The notes beneath the pieces were generated by a model that saw nothing but the letters and a program-made list of their open reading frames with translations, was not told the origin of the DNA and did no database searches. A DNA stretch of 64,000 nt, taken from positions 372,001 through 436,000 of the forward strand of contig NZ_JAEDAL010000001.1 in the NCBI RefSeq assembly GCF_016093295.1, given 5' to 3'. Both the position numbers and the translations under genes were made by a program. This document shows, in pieces, positions 43,090 to 52,726 of the stretch. Source of the stretch: Inhella gelatinilytica. Lineage in GTDB: Bacteria; Pseudomonadota; Gammaproteobacteria; Burkholderiales; Burkholderiaceae_C. Position 1 is the stretch's first letter. Every line of letters starts with the position of its first letter.

Positions 43090-44632
43090 GTGCATCCTCG
43101 TAGGGGCGCCAGGCCTCGTCCCGCAGTGCCGACAAAAGGGCCTGCAACTCGCCATCCAGGGCGCGGTCTTCTTGGATCAAGGCGATGCGGCCGTTCAAAT
43201 CGGCCTGCCACGCCTGCAGGGTGGGCCCCAGGTTCAGCGGAGCCAAACGCTCGCGCAGGCCCAGGCCCTGACGGGCCGCGATCAAAAGGGCCGCCACCAC
43301 CTGGTCGCACAGGTCCAGCACCCGCAAGGCATCGCGCGCGGCAATGGTGCCCATGCTGACCTTGTCTTGGTTGTGGCATTCGGTGCTGCGGCTGAACACC
43401 GAGGCCGGCATGGTGTGCTTCAGCGCCTCGGCCGTCCACGCGGACACCGAAATCTGCAGCGCCTTGAGCCCGTGGTTGATGGCCGCCCGCTCGCCCACCG
43501 CCCCCGACAGATTGGCCGGCAAGCCGTGGTTGAAGCGGGCATCCACCAAGAGGGCGAGCTGGCGATCCAGCAGGTCGGCGATGTTGGCCGCGGCGGTCTT
43601 CAGCGTGTCCATGGCCAGGGCGATGTGTCCGCCATAAAAGTGACCGCCATGCAGCACGCGCTCGCCCTCAGCATCGATCAAGGGGTTGTCGTTGGCGCTG
43701 TTGAGCTCGTTCTCGATGAGCTGGCGCAGGAAGGGCAAGCTGTCTTCCAGCACCCCGATCACATGCGGGGCGCAACGCAGCGAGTAGCGGTCCTGCAAGC
43801 GTTGCTCGTTGCGGCTGGGGCGATCGCTGGCCAAGTCGGCACGCAAGCGCGCGGCCACCCGCTGCTGGCCCGGATGGGGCTTGGCCGCAAACAAGGTCTC
43901 GTCGAAGTGATGGGCGTTGCCCTGGCTGGCCACAACATTCGCGGCCGTGCAGCGCGTGGCCAAGCGCGAGAGCTGGTCCGCCCGGCGCCAGGCCAGGCAC
44001 GCCAGGGCGGTCATGACCGCCGTGCCGTTCATGATGGCCAGGCCCTCCTTGGGGCGCAGACGGTGCGGGGTCAGGCCCACCGCGGCCAGCGCCTGCGCGG
44101 CCGGCATCGACGTGCCCTGGAACCACACCTGCCGCTCGCCGCACAGAACCGCCGCCACGTAGCTGAGTGGCGTCAAATCCCCGCTCGCGCCGACCGAACC
44201 TTCGCTGGGGATCTGGGGCAGGATGTCGTGTGCCAGCAGCGCCGCCAATTGGCGCAGCAGCGCGTAGCTGACGCCCGACACGCCCTGCGCCAAGGACTGC
44301 AGGCGCACGGCCAGGACCGCACGCGTTTGCTCGGGGCTCAAGAGTGCGCCCGCACCGCAGCCGTGGTAGGTGTAGAGGTGCTGGGGAAGTTGCTCGACCA
44401 GGGCGGGCGGGATGCTGACGGTGCAGCTGTCGCCATAGCCGGTGGTGATGCCGTAGACCACGCCGTCCTCGGCCAACAGGCGGGCGACGAATTCGGCCCC
44501 CGCATCGATGCGACGCACAAAGGCGGTGGCTTCGCTCAAGCGCGCCACCGCTTGACGGCGGGCCAGCGCCACCACGTCCTCCAGCCGCAGCGGCTGACCG
44601 TCGAACAAAACCTCAGGCAGGTTGGAGGGCAT
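43076..44632 (-). CDS. MIO-type aromatic amino acid ammonia-lyase (HAL/PAL/TAL family) in the aryl polyene cluster
   Basis: 518 aa. The MIO tripeptide Ala149-Ser150-Gly151 lies in GSVGASGDLTPLSY, catalytic Tyr60 in VYGITTGYG, and the C-terminal half has NDNPLIDAEGE, HNQDKVSMGTIAARDAL. The substrate-selectivity pair aligns with Tyr89-His90 (LYTYHGCG), unlike the Ser-His of histidase, His-Leu of bacterial TAL or Phe-Leu of PAL. Neither hut genes nor cinnamate genes are adjacent; the cluster context suggests it makes a coumarate- or cinnamate-type starter. ATG at 44632 is chosen; an upstream ATG 13 codons earlier would overlap the acyltransferase gene more. Confidence 0.88.
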   Translation of the reverse strand: MPSNLPEVLFDGQPLRLEDVVALARRQAVARLSEATAFVRRIDAGAEFVARLLAEDGVVYGITTGYGDSCTVSIPPALVEQLPQHLYTYHGCGAGALLSPEQTRAVLAVRLQSLAQGVSGVSYALLRQLAALLAHDILPQIPSEGSVGASGDLTPLSYVAAVLCGERQVWFQGTSMPAAQALAAVGLTPHRLRPKEGLAIMNGTAVMTALACLAWRRADQLSRLATRCTAANVVASQGNAHHFDETLFAAKPHPGQQRVAARLRADLASDRPSRNEQRLQDRYSLRCAPHVIGVLEDSLPFLRQLIENELNSANDNPLIDAEGERVLHGGHFYGGHIALAMDTLKTAAANIADLLDRQLALLVDARFNHGLPANLSGAVGERAAINHGLKALQISVSAWTAEALKHTMPASVFSRSTECHNQDKVSMGTIAARDALRVLDLCDQVVAALLIAARQGLGLRERLAPLNLGPTLQAWQADLNGRIALIQEDRALDGELQALLSALRDEAWRPYEDAHAGA

Positions 44633-45554
44633 CGGGACGTTCCCAGAAAGCATAGAAGTTGAACCAGTCATAAGGCGCTTCGCGCAGCAGCGCGGTCAAG
44701 GCATCGGCGTAGGCTTGGGCGTGGGCCTGCAGCGCTTGCGCACGCTGGCCGCGCGGCAGCAGCACGCGCTCGGCCAGACGCGCCACGCGGATCGAGTAGC
44801 CCGCCCCTTGGTGCACACAGGCCAACAACAGCAAGGGACACCGCAGCAGCGCGGCCAGCACATAAGGGCCCACGGGCAGCGGGGCCGGGTGGCCCAAGAA
44901 GTCCACCCACGCCACTTGCTGCGAGTGCAAGGGCACGCGATCGCCCGCAATGGCCACCCAGCCGCCAGCCTCCACCACCGCCAAGAGCTGCTGCGCGGTG
45001 GCGGGGCCGAAGTCGCTCACCTCCAGTACACGCACGCGTGCCTGCGGGTCCAAGCGCTCCAAGATGCGATTGAAGGCCTGGGCATGCGCCGTGTGCACCA
45101 GCACGGTCAGGTCCAGCGCCGCCTTGCGCTGACCCATCACCCGGCACAGCTCCAGGCAGCCCATGTGGGCCGTGACAAAAATGCCGCCGCGCCCGCTGGC
45201 CCTCGCCGCTTCCAGTTGCTCCAAACCCTGTTCACGCACCCGCTCGAACGGGTAGCGCCCGGCCATGGCCAACAGCTTGTCCAACAGCGTCTCCGCGAAC
45301 AGGCGCACGTGCATCAAACCCTGCCACGCGCCGGGTGCGCGCGCGAACACGCCCGGCTGGGCGCGGTGCAGGCGCTGCAAATACTGCAGGGACGCGGCGC
45401 GCAGCCCGGGACGGGTGCACCAGTGAAGCAGCACGACCGGGAACATCAGGCCACGAAAGAACCCGCGGCCCAGCATCCGGTGCACGGCGTACAGCAGCCA
45501 GACGCCACCCACAAAGGTGTGCTCGCCCAAAGCCGCCCAGTGCGTGGCCTTCAT
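44613..45554 (-). CDS. LpxL/HtrB-like acyltransferase (C-terminal half of ApeJ type)
   Basis: 313 aa membrane-associated acyltransferase of the lysophospholipid/LpxL lauroyltransferase group. There is an N-terminal hydrophobic anchor (residues 10-40), the AHMGCLELCRVMGQRK active-site block with His and Glu, and WVAIAGDRVPLHSQQ. It may transfer the polyene chain to a lipid acceptor. In enterobacterial clusters this domain is fused to the glycosyltransferase encoded just upstream; here the two genes are separate and overlap by ATGA. Confidence 0.85.
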   Translation of the reverse strand: MKATHWAALGEHTFVGGVWLLYAVHRMLGRGFFRGLMFPVVLLHWCTRPGLRAASLQYLQRLHRAQPGVFARAPGAWQGLMHVRLFAETLLDKLLAMAGRYPFERVREQGLEQLEAARASGRGGIFVTAHMGCLELCRVMGQRKAALDLTVLVHTAHAQAFNRILERLDPQARVRVLEVSDFGPATAQQLLAVVEAGGWVAIAGDRVPLHSQQVAWVDFLGHPAPLPVGPYVLAALLRCPLLLLACVHQGAGYSIRVARLAERVLLPRGQRAQALQAHAQAYADALTALLREAPYDWFNFYAFWERPDALQPA

Positions 45555-46282
45555 GCCACCACCTTGCGCCACAGCAGCAGCGGCAGCCGGCGCAACATGC
45601 CGAAGAACAAGCGGGTGTGCATCCAACTGATGCGCACGTTGTCGCGCCACACGTCAAAGTGCGACACGCCGTCCACGGGGTAGTGCACCCGCGTGGGCAC
45701 GTTGATCACCTGCAGGCCCCGCCACATCAGCCGCACCGCGATCTCGGTGTCGAAGTCCATGCGTCGTCCGATGGGCTCTTCATCGATCAAACGGCAAGTG
45801 GCTGCGAGCGGGTAGAGACGAAAGCCGCACATGGAATCGCGCAGCGCAAAGCCAAGCGTGTTGATCCACACCCAGATGTGGGTGGCGTAGCGGCCGTAGA
45901 GACGCCCCTTGGGCACGCTGTGGTCGTAGATCGGATGGCCACAAATCAGGCGCTCGGGATGCTGCTGCGCGGCCTCGACAAAGCGCTGCGCATCCGGTGC
46001 GTGGTGTTGGCCATCGGCGTCGATTTGCAAAGCGTGCGTGAAGCCCGCCGCCTGCGCGGCGCGGAAACCCGCCAGCATCGCCCCGCCCTTGCCTTGGTTC
46101 TGCGGCAGGCGCAACAGTTGCACACCCGGGGTGCGGGCCAGCGCATCGAGGGCCTCGGCATGGGTTGGCGCCGACCCATCGTCGACCAAGAGCACGGGCA
46201 AGCCCTGCGCGCGCAAACGCTGCACCACAGCCCCGACTTGGGTGCCGTGGTTGAAGACCGGGATCAGGGCCGTGACCTTCAA
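45551..46282 (-). CDS. Family 2 glycosyltransferase (N-terminal half of ApeJ type)
   Basis: 243 aa GT-A enzyme. The nucleotide-sugar site is ALIPVFNHG and VLLVDDGSAP, the DxD-type motif is QIDADGQHH, and GKGGAMLAGFRAA is typical of dolichol-phosphate-mannose-synthase-like GTs. It likely glycosylates the lipid acceptor or product. The only start that fits is TTG at 46282, sharing TTGA with the ligase stop, so expression depends on coupling. Confidence 0.85.
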   Translation of the reverse strand: MKVTALIPVFNHGTQVGAVVQRLRAQGLPVLLVDDGSAPTHAEALDALARTPGVQLLRLPQNQGKGGAMLAGFRAAQAAGFTHALQIDADGQHHAPDAQRFVEAAQQHPERLICGHPIYDHSVPKGRLYGRYATHIWVWINTLGFALRDSMCGFRLYPLAATCRLIDEEPIGRRMDFDTEIAVRLMWRGLQVINVPTRVHYPVDGVSHFDVWRDNVRISWMHTRLFFGMLRRLPLLLWRKVVA

Positions 46283-47997
46283 GCCGTCGCCCCGGAAAAG
46301 CAAAGGCGCCCACTGGCATGTGCGCCCACTTCGCTGCTGAAAGCGAAACGCAGCTGGCGCTTGCTGGCGTCCCACTGCAGACGCAACTCCACGCAGCTGT
46401 CCGGCCGAATGACTTGCTGAAACTTCAGTTGCTCGAGGCCGTTCACGTGCGGCGGCAAGTCCGCAAAGACCTCGCGCGCCAAGCGCTCCACCCAATCGAG
46501 TTGCACCACGCCGGGCAGCACCGGATGACCCGGGAAATGCCCCTCGAAACCCGGGTGACGAGCCTCGACATCCAGCACGAACCGCACGCCCTCGTCGGGG
46601 CGCGTCATCGACCGCACCGCAGGGCGCAGCGGATCGAACAGGGCCTGCAAAACGGCCTGCGGGGTCTTGCCCTGGGCGTTCACCGGCAGCTCGGCCATCA
46701 GCCGATAGCGGCGCGGACGCACCGTGGGTTCGAGCACTTCGGCCAGCGCCGCCCGCCGCTGGGCGAGCCATGCCGCGCGGCCCCCGCGCTCAATTGACGC
46801 CCATCCCGCCACATCCGGCACCAAGACCACACCCAGCTCATGGCGCAAGCCGGGCAACACGACGAGGCGCACATCGGCGACTTCGCCGCAGCCACGCAGG
46901 GCCTGCTCCACCGCCGTCAGCGAAACGCGCTTCTCCTCGATCTTGACGATGCGATCGGCGCGCCCCAGCAACTCAAACCCATCCCATGCGGCACGGGCAC
47001 GATCCTGCGTGGGCCACCAATCGGGTGTCGGCAAGTGCGGTGAGCGCAGGTAGAGCCGCTCGTCCCGCAGCTCCCAGGTCACGCCCGGCAAGGGGCGCCA
47101 GGCGGCGTCCTCCCCGGCGCCCGGCGCGCGCTGGCGCCATGCCACACCGCCGGTCTCGCTGCTGCCGTACACCTCGATGGGGGTCTGACCCAGCTGTGAA
47201 AAGCAAGGCGCCAGGGCTTGAGCGGGAAGCGGCCCGCCCGAGGAGAACAAGGCCGCCAGGCGCGGTGCCAAAGGCTGCAATTGGCTGGCCTCCAGCCGCT
47301 TCAGGTGCGCAGGGCTCGCTACCACGGCCAAACGCGCCGTGCCGGCCCCCAAGTCCTCGAGATAGGCCACGCGCTGCGCCACCAAGGGCCGGCCAGCGGC
47401 CAGGGGCCACAACACCCGAAACAGCAAGCCATAGATGTGCTGGTGGCTGACCGTGGCCACCACCCGGTCCACACCCTGCAAGCGCATGCCAAAGGCCGCT
47501 TCCAGCGCACGCACCTCATCAAACAGCTGATGCAAGTGCTTGGGCAAGGCGACCGGCTCTCCGGTCGTTCCCGAGGTGAAGACCACCAAAGCCTCGGCCT
47601 CCGGATCCAATGGGGACCAGACGGCGTGGTCGAGCGCCGGCTCAGCGGACGCGGCCTCATCCAGGCGCAGGGGCGCGAGGGCCTGGGGCCAGTCCCCAAC
47701 CAAAGGGATGCCCAGCTCCTGCAAACGTCGGGCTGTGGCCGGGAGCGCATCGCCCGGCCACCACACGGTGCGCCCGGCGTGCCAGGCCGCAAACAGCGCG
47801 GCGGCTGCGCTCAGCGCATCTTCGAAATAGAGGGCACTCGCGGGGTGAGGCTGCCGCTCTAGCGCTAGGCGCCAGGCCTGGGCCTCGGCGAGCCAATCCG
47901 ACCAGCGAACAGGCTGCTGGCCGCGCCAGCCCACCGGCTGCTGCAAGCGGGCCTCCGCGATCGGGGCCGCCAAGCCCAAGGTCAACTCACGCCACAT
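46279..47997 (-). CDS. Acyl/aryl-AMP ligase fused to a FabZ-like dehydratase (ApeH-ApeI type)
   Basis: 572 aa fusion. Residues about 1-450 are an ANL adenylating enzyme: VFTSGTTGEPVALPKHLHQ P-loop, VYGSSETGGVAWR A5 motif, LLGRADRIVKIEEKRVSL and the C-terminal Lys in NAQGKTPQ. Residues about 465-572 are a hotdog dehydratase with the FabZ signature GHFPGHPVLPGVVQLDWV. The ligase probably activates the aromatic starter acid for ACP loading, and the hotdog dehydrates extension intermediates. ATG at 47997 has GGAAGG and GAGGG upstream. Confidence 0.88.
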   Translation of the reverse strand: MWRELTLGLAAPIAEARLQQPVGWRGQQPVRWSDWLAEAQAWRLALERQPHPASALYFEDALSAAAALFAAWHAGRTVWWPGDALPATARRLQELGIPLVGDWPQALAPLRLDEAASAEPALDHAVWSPLDPEAEALVVFTSGTTGEPVALPKHLHQLFDEVRALEAAFGMRLQGVDRVVATVSHQHIYGLLFRVLWPLAAGRPLVAQRVAYLEDLGAGTARLAVVASPAHLKRLEASQLQPLAPRLAALFSSGGPLPAQALAPCFSQLGQTPIEVYGSSETGGVAWRQRAPGAGEDAAWRPLPGVTWELRDERLYLRSPHLPTPDWWPTQDRARAAWDGFELLGRADRIVKIEEKRVSLTAVEQALRGCGEVADVRLVVLPGLRHELGVVLVPDVAGWASIERGGRAAWLAQRRAALAEVLEPTVRPRRYRLMAELPVNAQGKTPQAVLQALFDPLRPAVRSMTRPDEGVRFVLDVEARHPGFEGHFPGHPVLPGVVQLDWVERLAREVFADLPPHVNGLEQLKFQQVIRPDSCVELRLQWDASKRQLRFAFSSEVGAHASGRLCFSGATA

Positions 47998-48016
47998 CCC
48001 TCGCGACCTTCCCGCG

Positions 48017-48556
48017 TCAAGGCGCCGCGCGCACACGGCGCCGCACGCACCATTCGGCACCCATCAACGCCCCCATCAGCACATAGGCCAAGGCGCCGTT
48101 GTAGAACGCCCAAACCGCATCGGAGGCCCACAGGGCCGTGCCCAGGGCGATACCGCCGTTGAAAACGAAAAAACCGCACCACACCTGGGTCACCCGCCGC
48201 GTGTAAGCCACGCCCCGCGCATCCAGATGGGGCTCGCGCCAGCGGGCGATGCGCTCCACCACCGTCGGCCCCTGCCAGAGGCTAAAGCCGAACAGCGCCA
48301 AAAAACCCAGATTGACCACGGCCGGATACAGCTTGAGGGGCAGTCCTTCGTTGAACCAAACGCTCGCCGCGGCCAGGACCATCGCACCGCCGGCTAACGC
48401 CAACGCCACGCGACTGCGCGTGAGGGCGAAGCGCAGCACGCCGAGCGCCGCCAGCAACAAGGCCACCTCCCGGGGCTCGGCCTGGGCCTGCACCAGGCCC
48501 CAATACACGAGCAGCGGATAGGCCGCCAGCAAGGCGGCTCCCAGCACTTTGGCCAC
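48017..48556 (-). CDS. COG4648-type membrane protein (ApeG-like)
   Basis: 179 aa integral membrane protein with about five hydrophobic helices. It has YPLLVYWGLVQAQ at the N-terminus, LPLKLYPAVVNLGFLALFGF and VVERIARWREPHLD in the middle, and TQVWCGFFVFNGGIALGTAL and a final Arg-rich tail. This family of unknown function is a fixed member of APE clusters, always next to the ACPs and the ligase. The start is GTG. Confidence 0.83.
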   Translation of the reverse strand: MAKVLGAALLAAYPLLVYWGLVQAQAEPREVALLLAALGVLRFALTRSRVALALAGGAMVLAAASVWFNEGLPLKLYPAVVNLGFLALFGFSLWQGPTVVERIARWREPHLDARGVAYTRRVTQVWCGFFVFNGGIALGTALWASDAVWAFYNGALAYVLMGALMGAEWCVRRRVRAAP

Positions 48557-48569
48557 GCCGGGCTTTCGA

Positions 48570-48848
48570 TCAGGCCACGCTGGGCAGCGAGCCTTCTTCC
48601 TTGGCCTCGTTCAACAAACCCTGCAACGCGTTGATCACGTCCTGCAAGGTACGCACGGCTTTGAACGCTTCGGGTTGCAGGCGTTTGCCCACCAGAGGTT
48701 TGAGCTTGACGATCAGGTCCACCGCGTCGATGGAGTCAATGTCCAGGTCGTCGTACAACTTGGCTTCGGGGTGGATGCGTTCGGGTTCGATATCGAACGT
48801 CTCGACCAGGATGGCCCGCAGCCGCTCAAAAATTTCTTGATTCGTCAT
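48570..48848 (-). CDS. Acyl carrier protein (ApeF-type)
   Basis: 92 aa. The phosphopantetheine Ser lies in DLDIDSIDAVDLIVKL, and the four-helix ACP pattern is clear. It is one of two ACPs in tandem; in known APE systems one carries the starter and growing chain. ATG at 48848 has AGGAGAA-type site about 7 nt upstream. Confidence 0.92.
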   Translation of the reverse strand: MTNQEIFERLRAILVETFDIEPERIHPEAKLYDDLDIDSIDAVDLIVKLKPLVGKRLQPEAFKAVRTLQDVINALQGLLNEAKEEGSLPSVA

Positions 48849-48858
48849 GAGATTCTCC

Positions 48859-49122
48859 TCAGGCCTTCCGCGCGCCCGCCACGAACTGCGCCAGGGCACG
48901 GATGGAGCGGAAGTGCTGGCGCGTCTCCGCCGAGTCCGCCGACAGGGTCAGGCCGTAGCGCTTCTGCAGGGCCAGGCCCAATTCCAGGGCATCGATGGAA
49001 TCCAAGCCCAAGCCCTCGACAAACAGAGGGGCCTCGGTGTCAATGTCCGCCGGTGCCATGTCTTCGAGATTGAGAGACTCAATCAGCAGGTTTTTGATTT
49101 CCAACTCAAGGGCTTCGTTCAT
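48859..49122 (-). CDS. Acyl carrier protein (ApeE-type)
   Basis: 87 aa. The attachment Ser lies in GLGLDSIDALELGLAL. It resembles FabF-type ACPs more than its neighbour, and the two ACP sequences are only distantly similar, so they probably have different roles. The ATG overlaps the acyltransferase stop (ATGA). Confidence 0.92.
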   Translation of the reverse strand: MNEALELEIKNLLIESLNLEDMAPADIDTEAPLFVEGLGLDSIDALELGLALQKRYGLTLSADSAETRQHFRSIRALAQFVAGARKA

Positions 49123-49883
49123 GCCTTGTGCTCCCTAGAAAACAAATCTTTTAAGTGCGCCGTCAAACGGCGCGCCGCCAACGGCATCTCCCCACCCGCC
49201 GCCTCCAGGAAGGGGGCGACGGCAATGTCCTCGCCCACCTCCAAGGTCAGACGCATGACGCGGTCATGGGTCCGCCACCAGGGCCGACCTTTGGTCAGCC
49301 CCAGGGGCTCGCAACGGATGGTGACCGGCGTGATGTCAGCCCCCGCACGCAAGGCCAACTGAGCGGCTCCGCGTTGGAGTTGCATAGCTTGGCCGGGGCG
49401 GCTGCGGGTGCCTTCCGGGAAGATCACCAGATTGCCACCGGCCTCCAGGCTGGCGCGGCAATCGTCCAACAACTCGGGGCCGCCGCTGTTGAGGATGAAA
49501 TTGCAGCCTCGCACCGGGCCCCAGGTGAAGGGGTTGCGAGCCAAGCTCGCCTTGACCACGCAGTCCGCATTGTCCGTCACCGAGATCAAAGCCACGACAT
49601 CCACCAAGGTGGGATGACTGGCCAAAATCAGCAAACCGCGACGATTTAGTCGCTCGGCACCCACGATGCGGGTATCCACGATGCCGCCCCAGCGCATCAA
49701 GGCAACAAACCCGCCAAAGCCAAGCTGGACCCAGCGGCGCGCCCAACGGATGCGCGTCGCAGGCGTCCACATCAGCACATTGAGCAAGGGGAAGGCAACC
49801 AATCCCAGCACCACCCCGCCCAAACCAAATGTGCCAAACAGCGCGCCCGTCACCGGAACCCGCCAGAGGCGTGACCAGCTCAT
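49119..49883 (-). CDS. PlsC-type 1-acyl-glycerol-phosphate acyltransferase (ApeD-like)
   Basis: 254 aa. An N-terminal membrane anchor spans about 15-36 (GLGGVVLGLVAFPLL). The HX4D motif is ASHPTLVDVVALI and the FPEGTR block is VIFPEGTRSRPGQA, so the enzyme looks active. It may attach an acyl or polyene chain to a lipid acceptor. ATG at 49883 overlaps the KS-like gene stop (ATGA); an upstream ATG is rejected because it lies inside that gene. Confidence 0.87.
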   Translation of the reverse strand: MSWSRLWRVPVTGALFGTFGLGGVVLGLVAFPLLNVLMWTPATRIRWARRWVQLGFGGFVALMRWGGIVDTRIVGAERLNRRGLLILASHPTLVDVVALISVTDNADCVVKASLARNPFTWGPVRGCNFILNSGGPELLDDCRASLEAGGNLVIFPEGTRSRPGQAMQLQRGAAQLALRAGADITPVTIRCEPLGLTKGRPWWRTHDRVMRLTLEVGEDIAVAPFLEAAGGEMPLAARRLTAHLKDLFSREHKA

Positions 49884-50644
49884 TCGCGACTCCAGCACCA
49901 GAGGCCTTGACACCAGGCTCTTTCGGGGGCCCAGCCCAGAAGGAAGCGCAAGGCGGCGACATCGGGGGGGAAAGGGGACGCCGATTTCACACCTTCGGCA
50001 AGATCCACCTCCTTGGGTCGCAGAACGATTGCGTCTTCACCGGCCTCTGCCGCCTTGAGCAGCAGCCCCAGGCCGCGCAAGGGTTCCCAAACGCTGGGGG
50101 CGTATGGGCTGGGAAGGGGCGCCTCGGCGGCCACCACCAAGACACGGGGCGCACCCTCGGCGATCAGGGTCACCGCCTCGATCCATGCGGCTTCGAGGCT
50201 GAATCGGCCCGCCGACACCGCGCTCACGGGCGCCGTGATCGCCCGCTGAATTGAGTACAGCGCGGGGATGGCGTTGTGAACCGCATGACTGAACGCAGTG
50301 GGCGACAGGGGCTGACTCTGCGCCAAACACTGCAGAAGAGCCAGGGAACGATCCAACTCGCCCCAACGGGACGCGAAAACAACGGGCGTGCTGGCAAGGG
50401 TTTCGGGCGCCTCACCCGCCTGGGCACCGTAAGCAACCTGAAGGGCGGCGCGCCCCAGCGGGTCAATCCGCCGGCGCACCATCGGCGGCACTTCGGAAAG
50501 GGGCGGGACCGCAGCCTCGTCGACAGCCGATGGTGGCCAGGCGTTCGGATCGCTGAGCGCCCGGCACCAGGCCTCTGGCGTCGCCAATCCCGGCGTCCAG
50601 GCCGACCATCGAATGACGGAGAGTGCTCGGGCTTGTGATGCCAT
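49880..50644 (-). CDS. Beta-ketoacyl synthase chain-length-factor-like protein (ApeC-type)
   Basis: 254 aa Ketoacyl-synt_2 protein. It has the KS N-terminal fold (VVFASRWGELDRSLALLQ, TAFSHAVHNAIPALYSIQ), but the nucleophile region reads AVSAGRFSLEAAW without a Cys, and the C-terminal His residues are absent. It therefore cannot condense by itself and fits the chain-length-factor partner of the KS encoded at 38006. It is the first gene of the cluster. ATG at 50644 (or GTG one codon earlier) has no visible Shine-Dalgarno because a terminator hairpin lies directly upstream. Confidence 0.85.
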   Translation of the reverse strand: MASQARALSVIRWSAWTPGLATPEAWCRALSDPNAWPPSAVDEAAVPPLSEVPPMVRRRIDPLGRAALQVAYGAQAGEAPETLASTPVVFASRWGELDRSLALLQCLAQSQPLSPTAFSHAVHNAIPALYSIQRAITAPVSAVSAGRFSLEAAWIEAVTLIAEGAPRVLVVAAEAPLPSPYAPSVWEPLRGLGLLLKAAEAGEDAIVLRPKEVDLAEGVKSASPFPPDVAALRFLLGWAPERAWCQGLWCWSRE

Positions 50645-50648
50645 CACG

Positions 50649-50681
50649 CAAAAAAGGGAAAGGCCCGCTGTACGCGGGCCT
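50649..50681 (-). terminator. Rho-independent terminator after atpC
   Basis: On the minus strand a perfect 8-bp stem (AGGCCCGC-GTACA-GCGGGCCT; 50661-50681) is followed by a T-rich tract (TTCCCTTTTTT, 50650-50660). It lies 50 bp after the atpC stop and its T-tract ends only about 5 nt from the first aryl polyene start codon. It should end most atp transcripts. Confidence 0.8.
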
Positions 50682-50730
50682 CGTCGGGCGATCGATTCAG
50701 GGCGGCTGAGGCCTACTGAACCCCACCGAT

Positions 50731-51153
50731 TCAGTGCTTCATGCCGCGCAGCTTGCGCATCGCGGCGATCTGAGCGGCCAGCACGGCCAGTTCGCTCTGG
50801 GCCTTGGCCAGGTCCAGATCGCTCTGTGCGTTCTTCAGCGCCTCTTCGGCCAAGGCCTTGGCTTCGTTGGCCTTGGCTTCGTCCAGGTCCTTGCCGCGGA
50901 TCGCGGTGTCAGCCAGCACGGTGACGCCGTGAGGCTGAACCTCCAGAATGCCGCCGGCAACAAACACGAACTCTTCCTGGTCGGTATCTGCACGTTGAAT
51001 GCGCACCGCGCCGGGCTTGATGCGGGTGATCAGCGGCGTGTGATGGGGCAGGATACCCAGCTCGCCGTTCTCGCCCGGCAGCGCGACGAACTTGGCCTCG
51101 CCCGAAAAGATGCTCTCTTCGGCGGAAACCACATCGACGTGAATCGTTGCCAT
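50731..51153 (-). CDS. atpC: F1Fo ATP synthase subunit epsilon
   Basis: 140 aa. It has an N-terminal beta-sandwich ([32 protein letters not shown]) and a C-terminal helical hairpin ([17 protein letters not shown]). It regulates rotation in the central stalk. It is the last atp gene, followed by the intrinsic terminator. A 125-bp gap with a hairpin separates it from atpD. Confidence 0.96.
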   Translation of the reverse strand: MATIHVDVVSAEESIFSGEAKFVALPGENGELGILPHHTPLITRIKPGAVRIQRADTDQEEFVFVAGGILEVQPHGVTVLADTAIRGKDLDEAKANEAKALAEEALKNAQSDLDLAKAQSELAVLAAQIAAMRKLRGMKH

Positions 51154-51223
51154 GTCTTTCTTCCTTTGCATCCAAGAGATTCAAGAAGCCAGCAGACGGG
51201 CGTCAGGCGAGGCGCCGCGCGGA

Positions 51224-51241
51224 AGCGGACTCATGTCCGCT
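51224..51241 (-). other. Perfect stem-loop in the atpD-atpC gap
   Basis: AGCGGAC-4 nt-GTCCGCT forms a perfect 7-bp stem in the otherwise non-coding 125 bp between atpD and atpC. There is no T-tract, so it is likelier to be an mRNA processing or stability element that sets the epsilon level than a terminator. Confidence 0.4.
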
Positions 51242-51278
51242 GAGCACAGTAACAACGCCTGCCGCCCGATTGCGCCGC

Positions 51279-52718
<1,440 letters not shown>

Positions 52719-52726
52719 TCAGTTCA

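Noticed and set aside
43076-44632. Calling the lyase histidase (hutH)
   Set aside because: No hutU/hutI genes are nearby, the selectivity residues are Tyr-His not Ser-His, and the gene is inside a polyene cluster.
43088-44662. A 524-codon plus-strand frame opposite the ammonia-lyase
   Set aside because: The lyase strand carries the MIO motif and all catalytic residues; the other strand is a GC-driven shadow.
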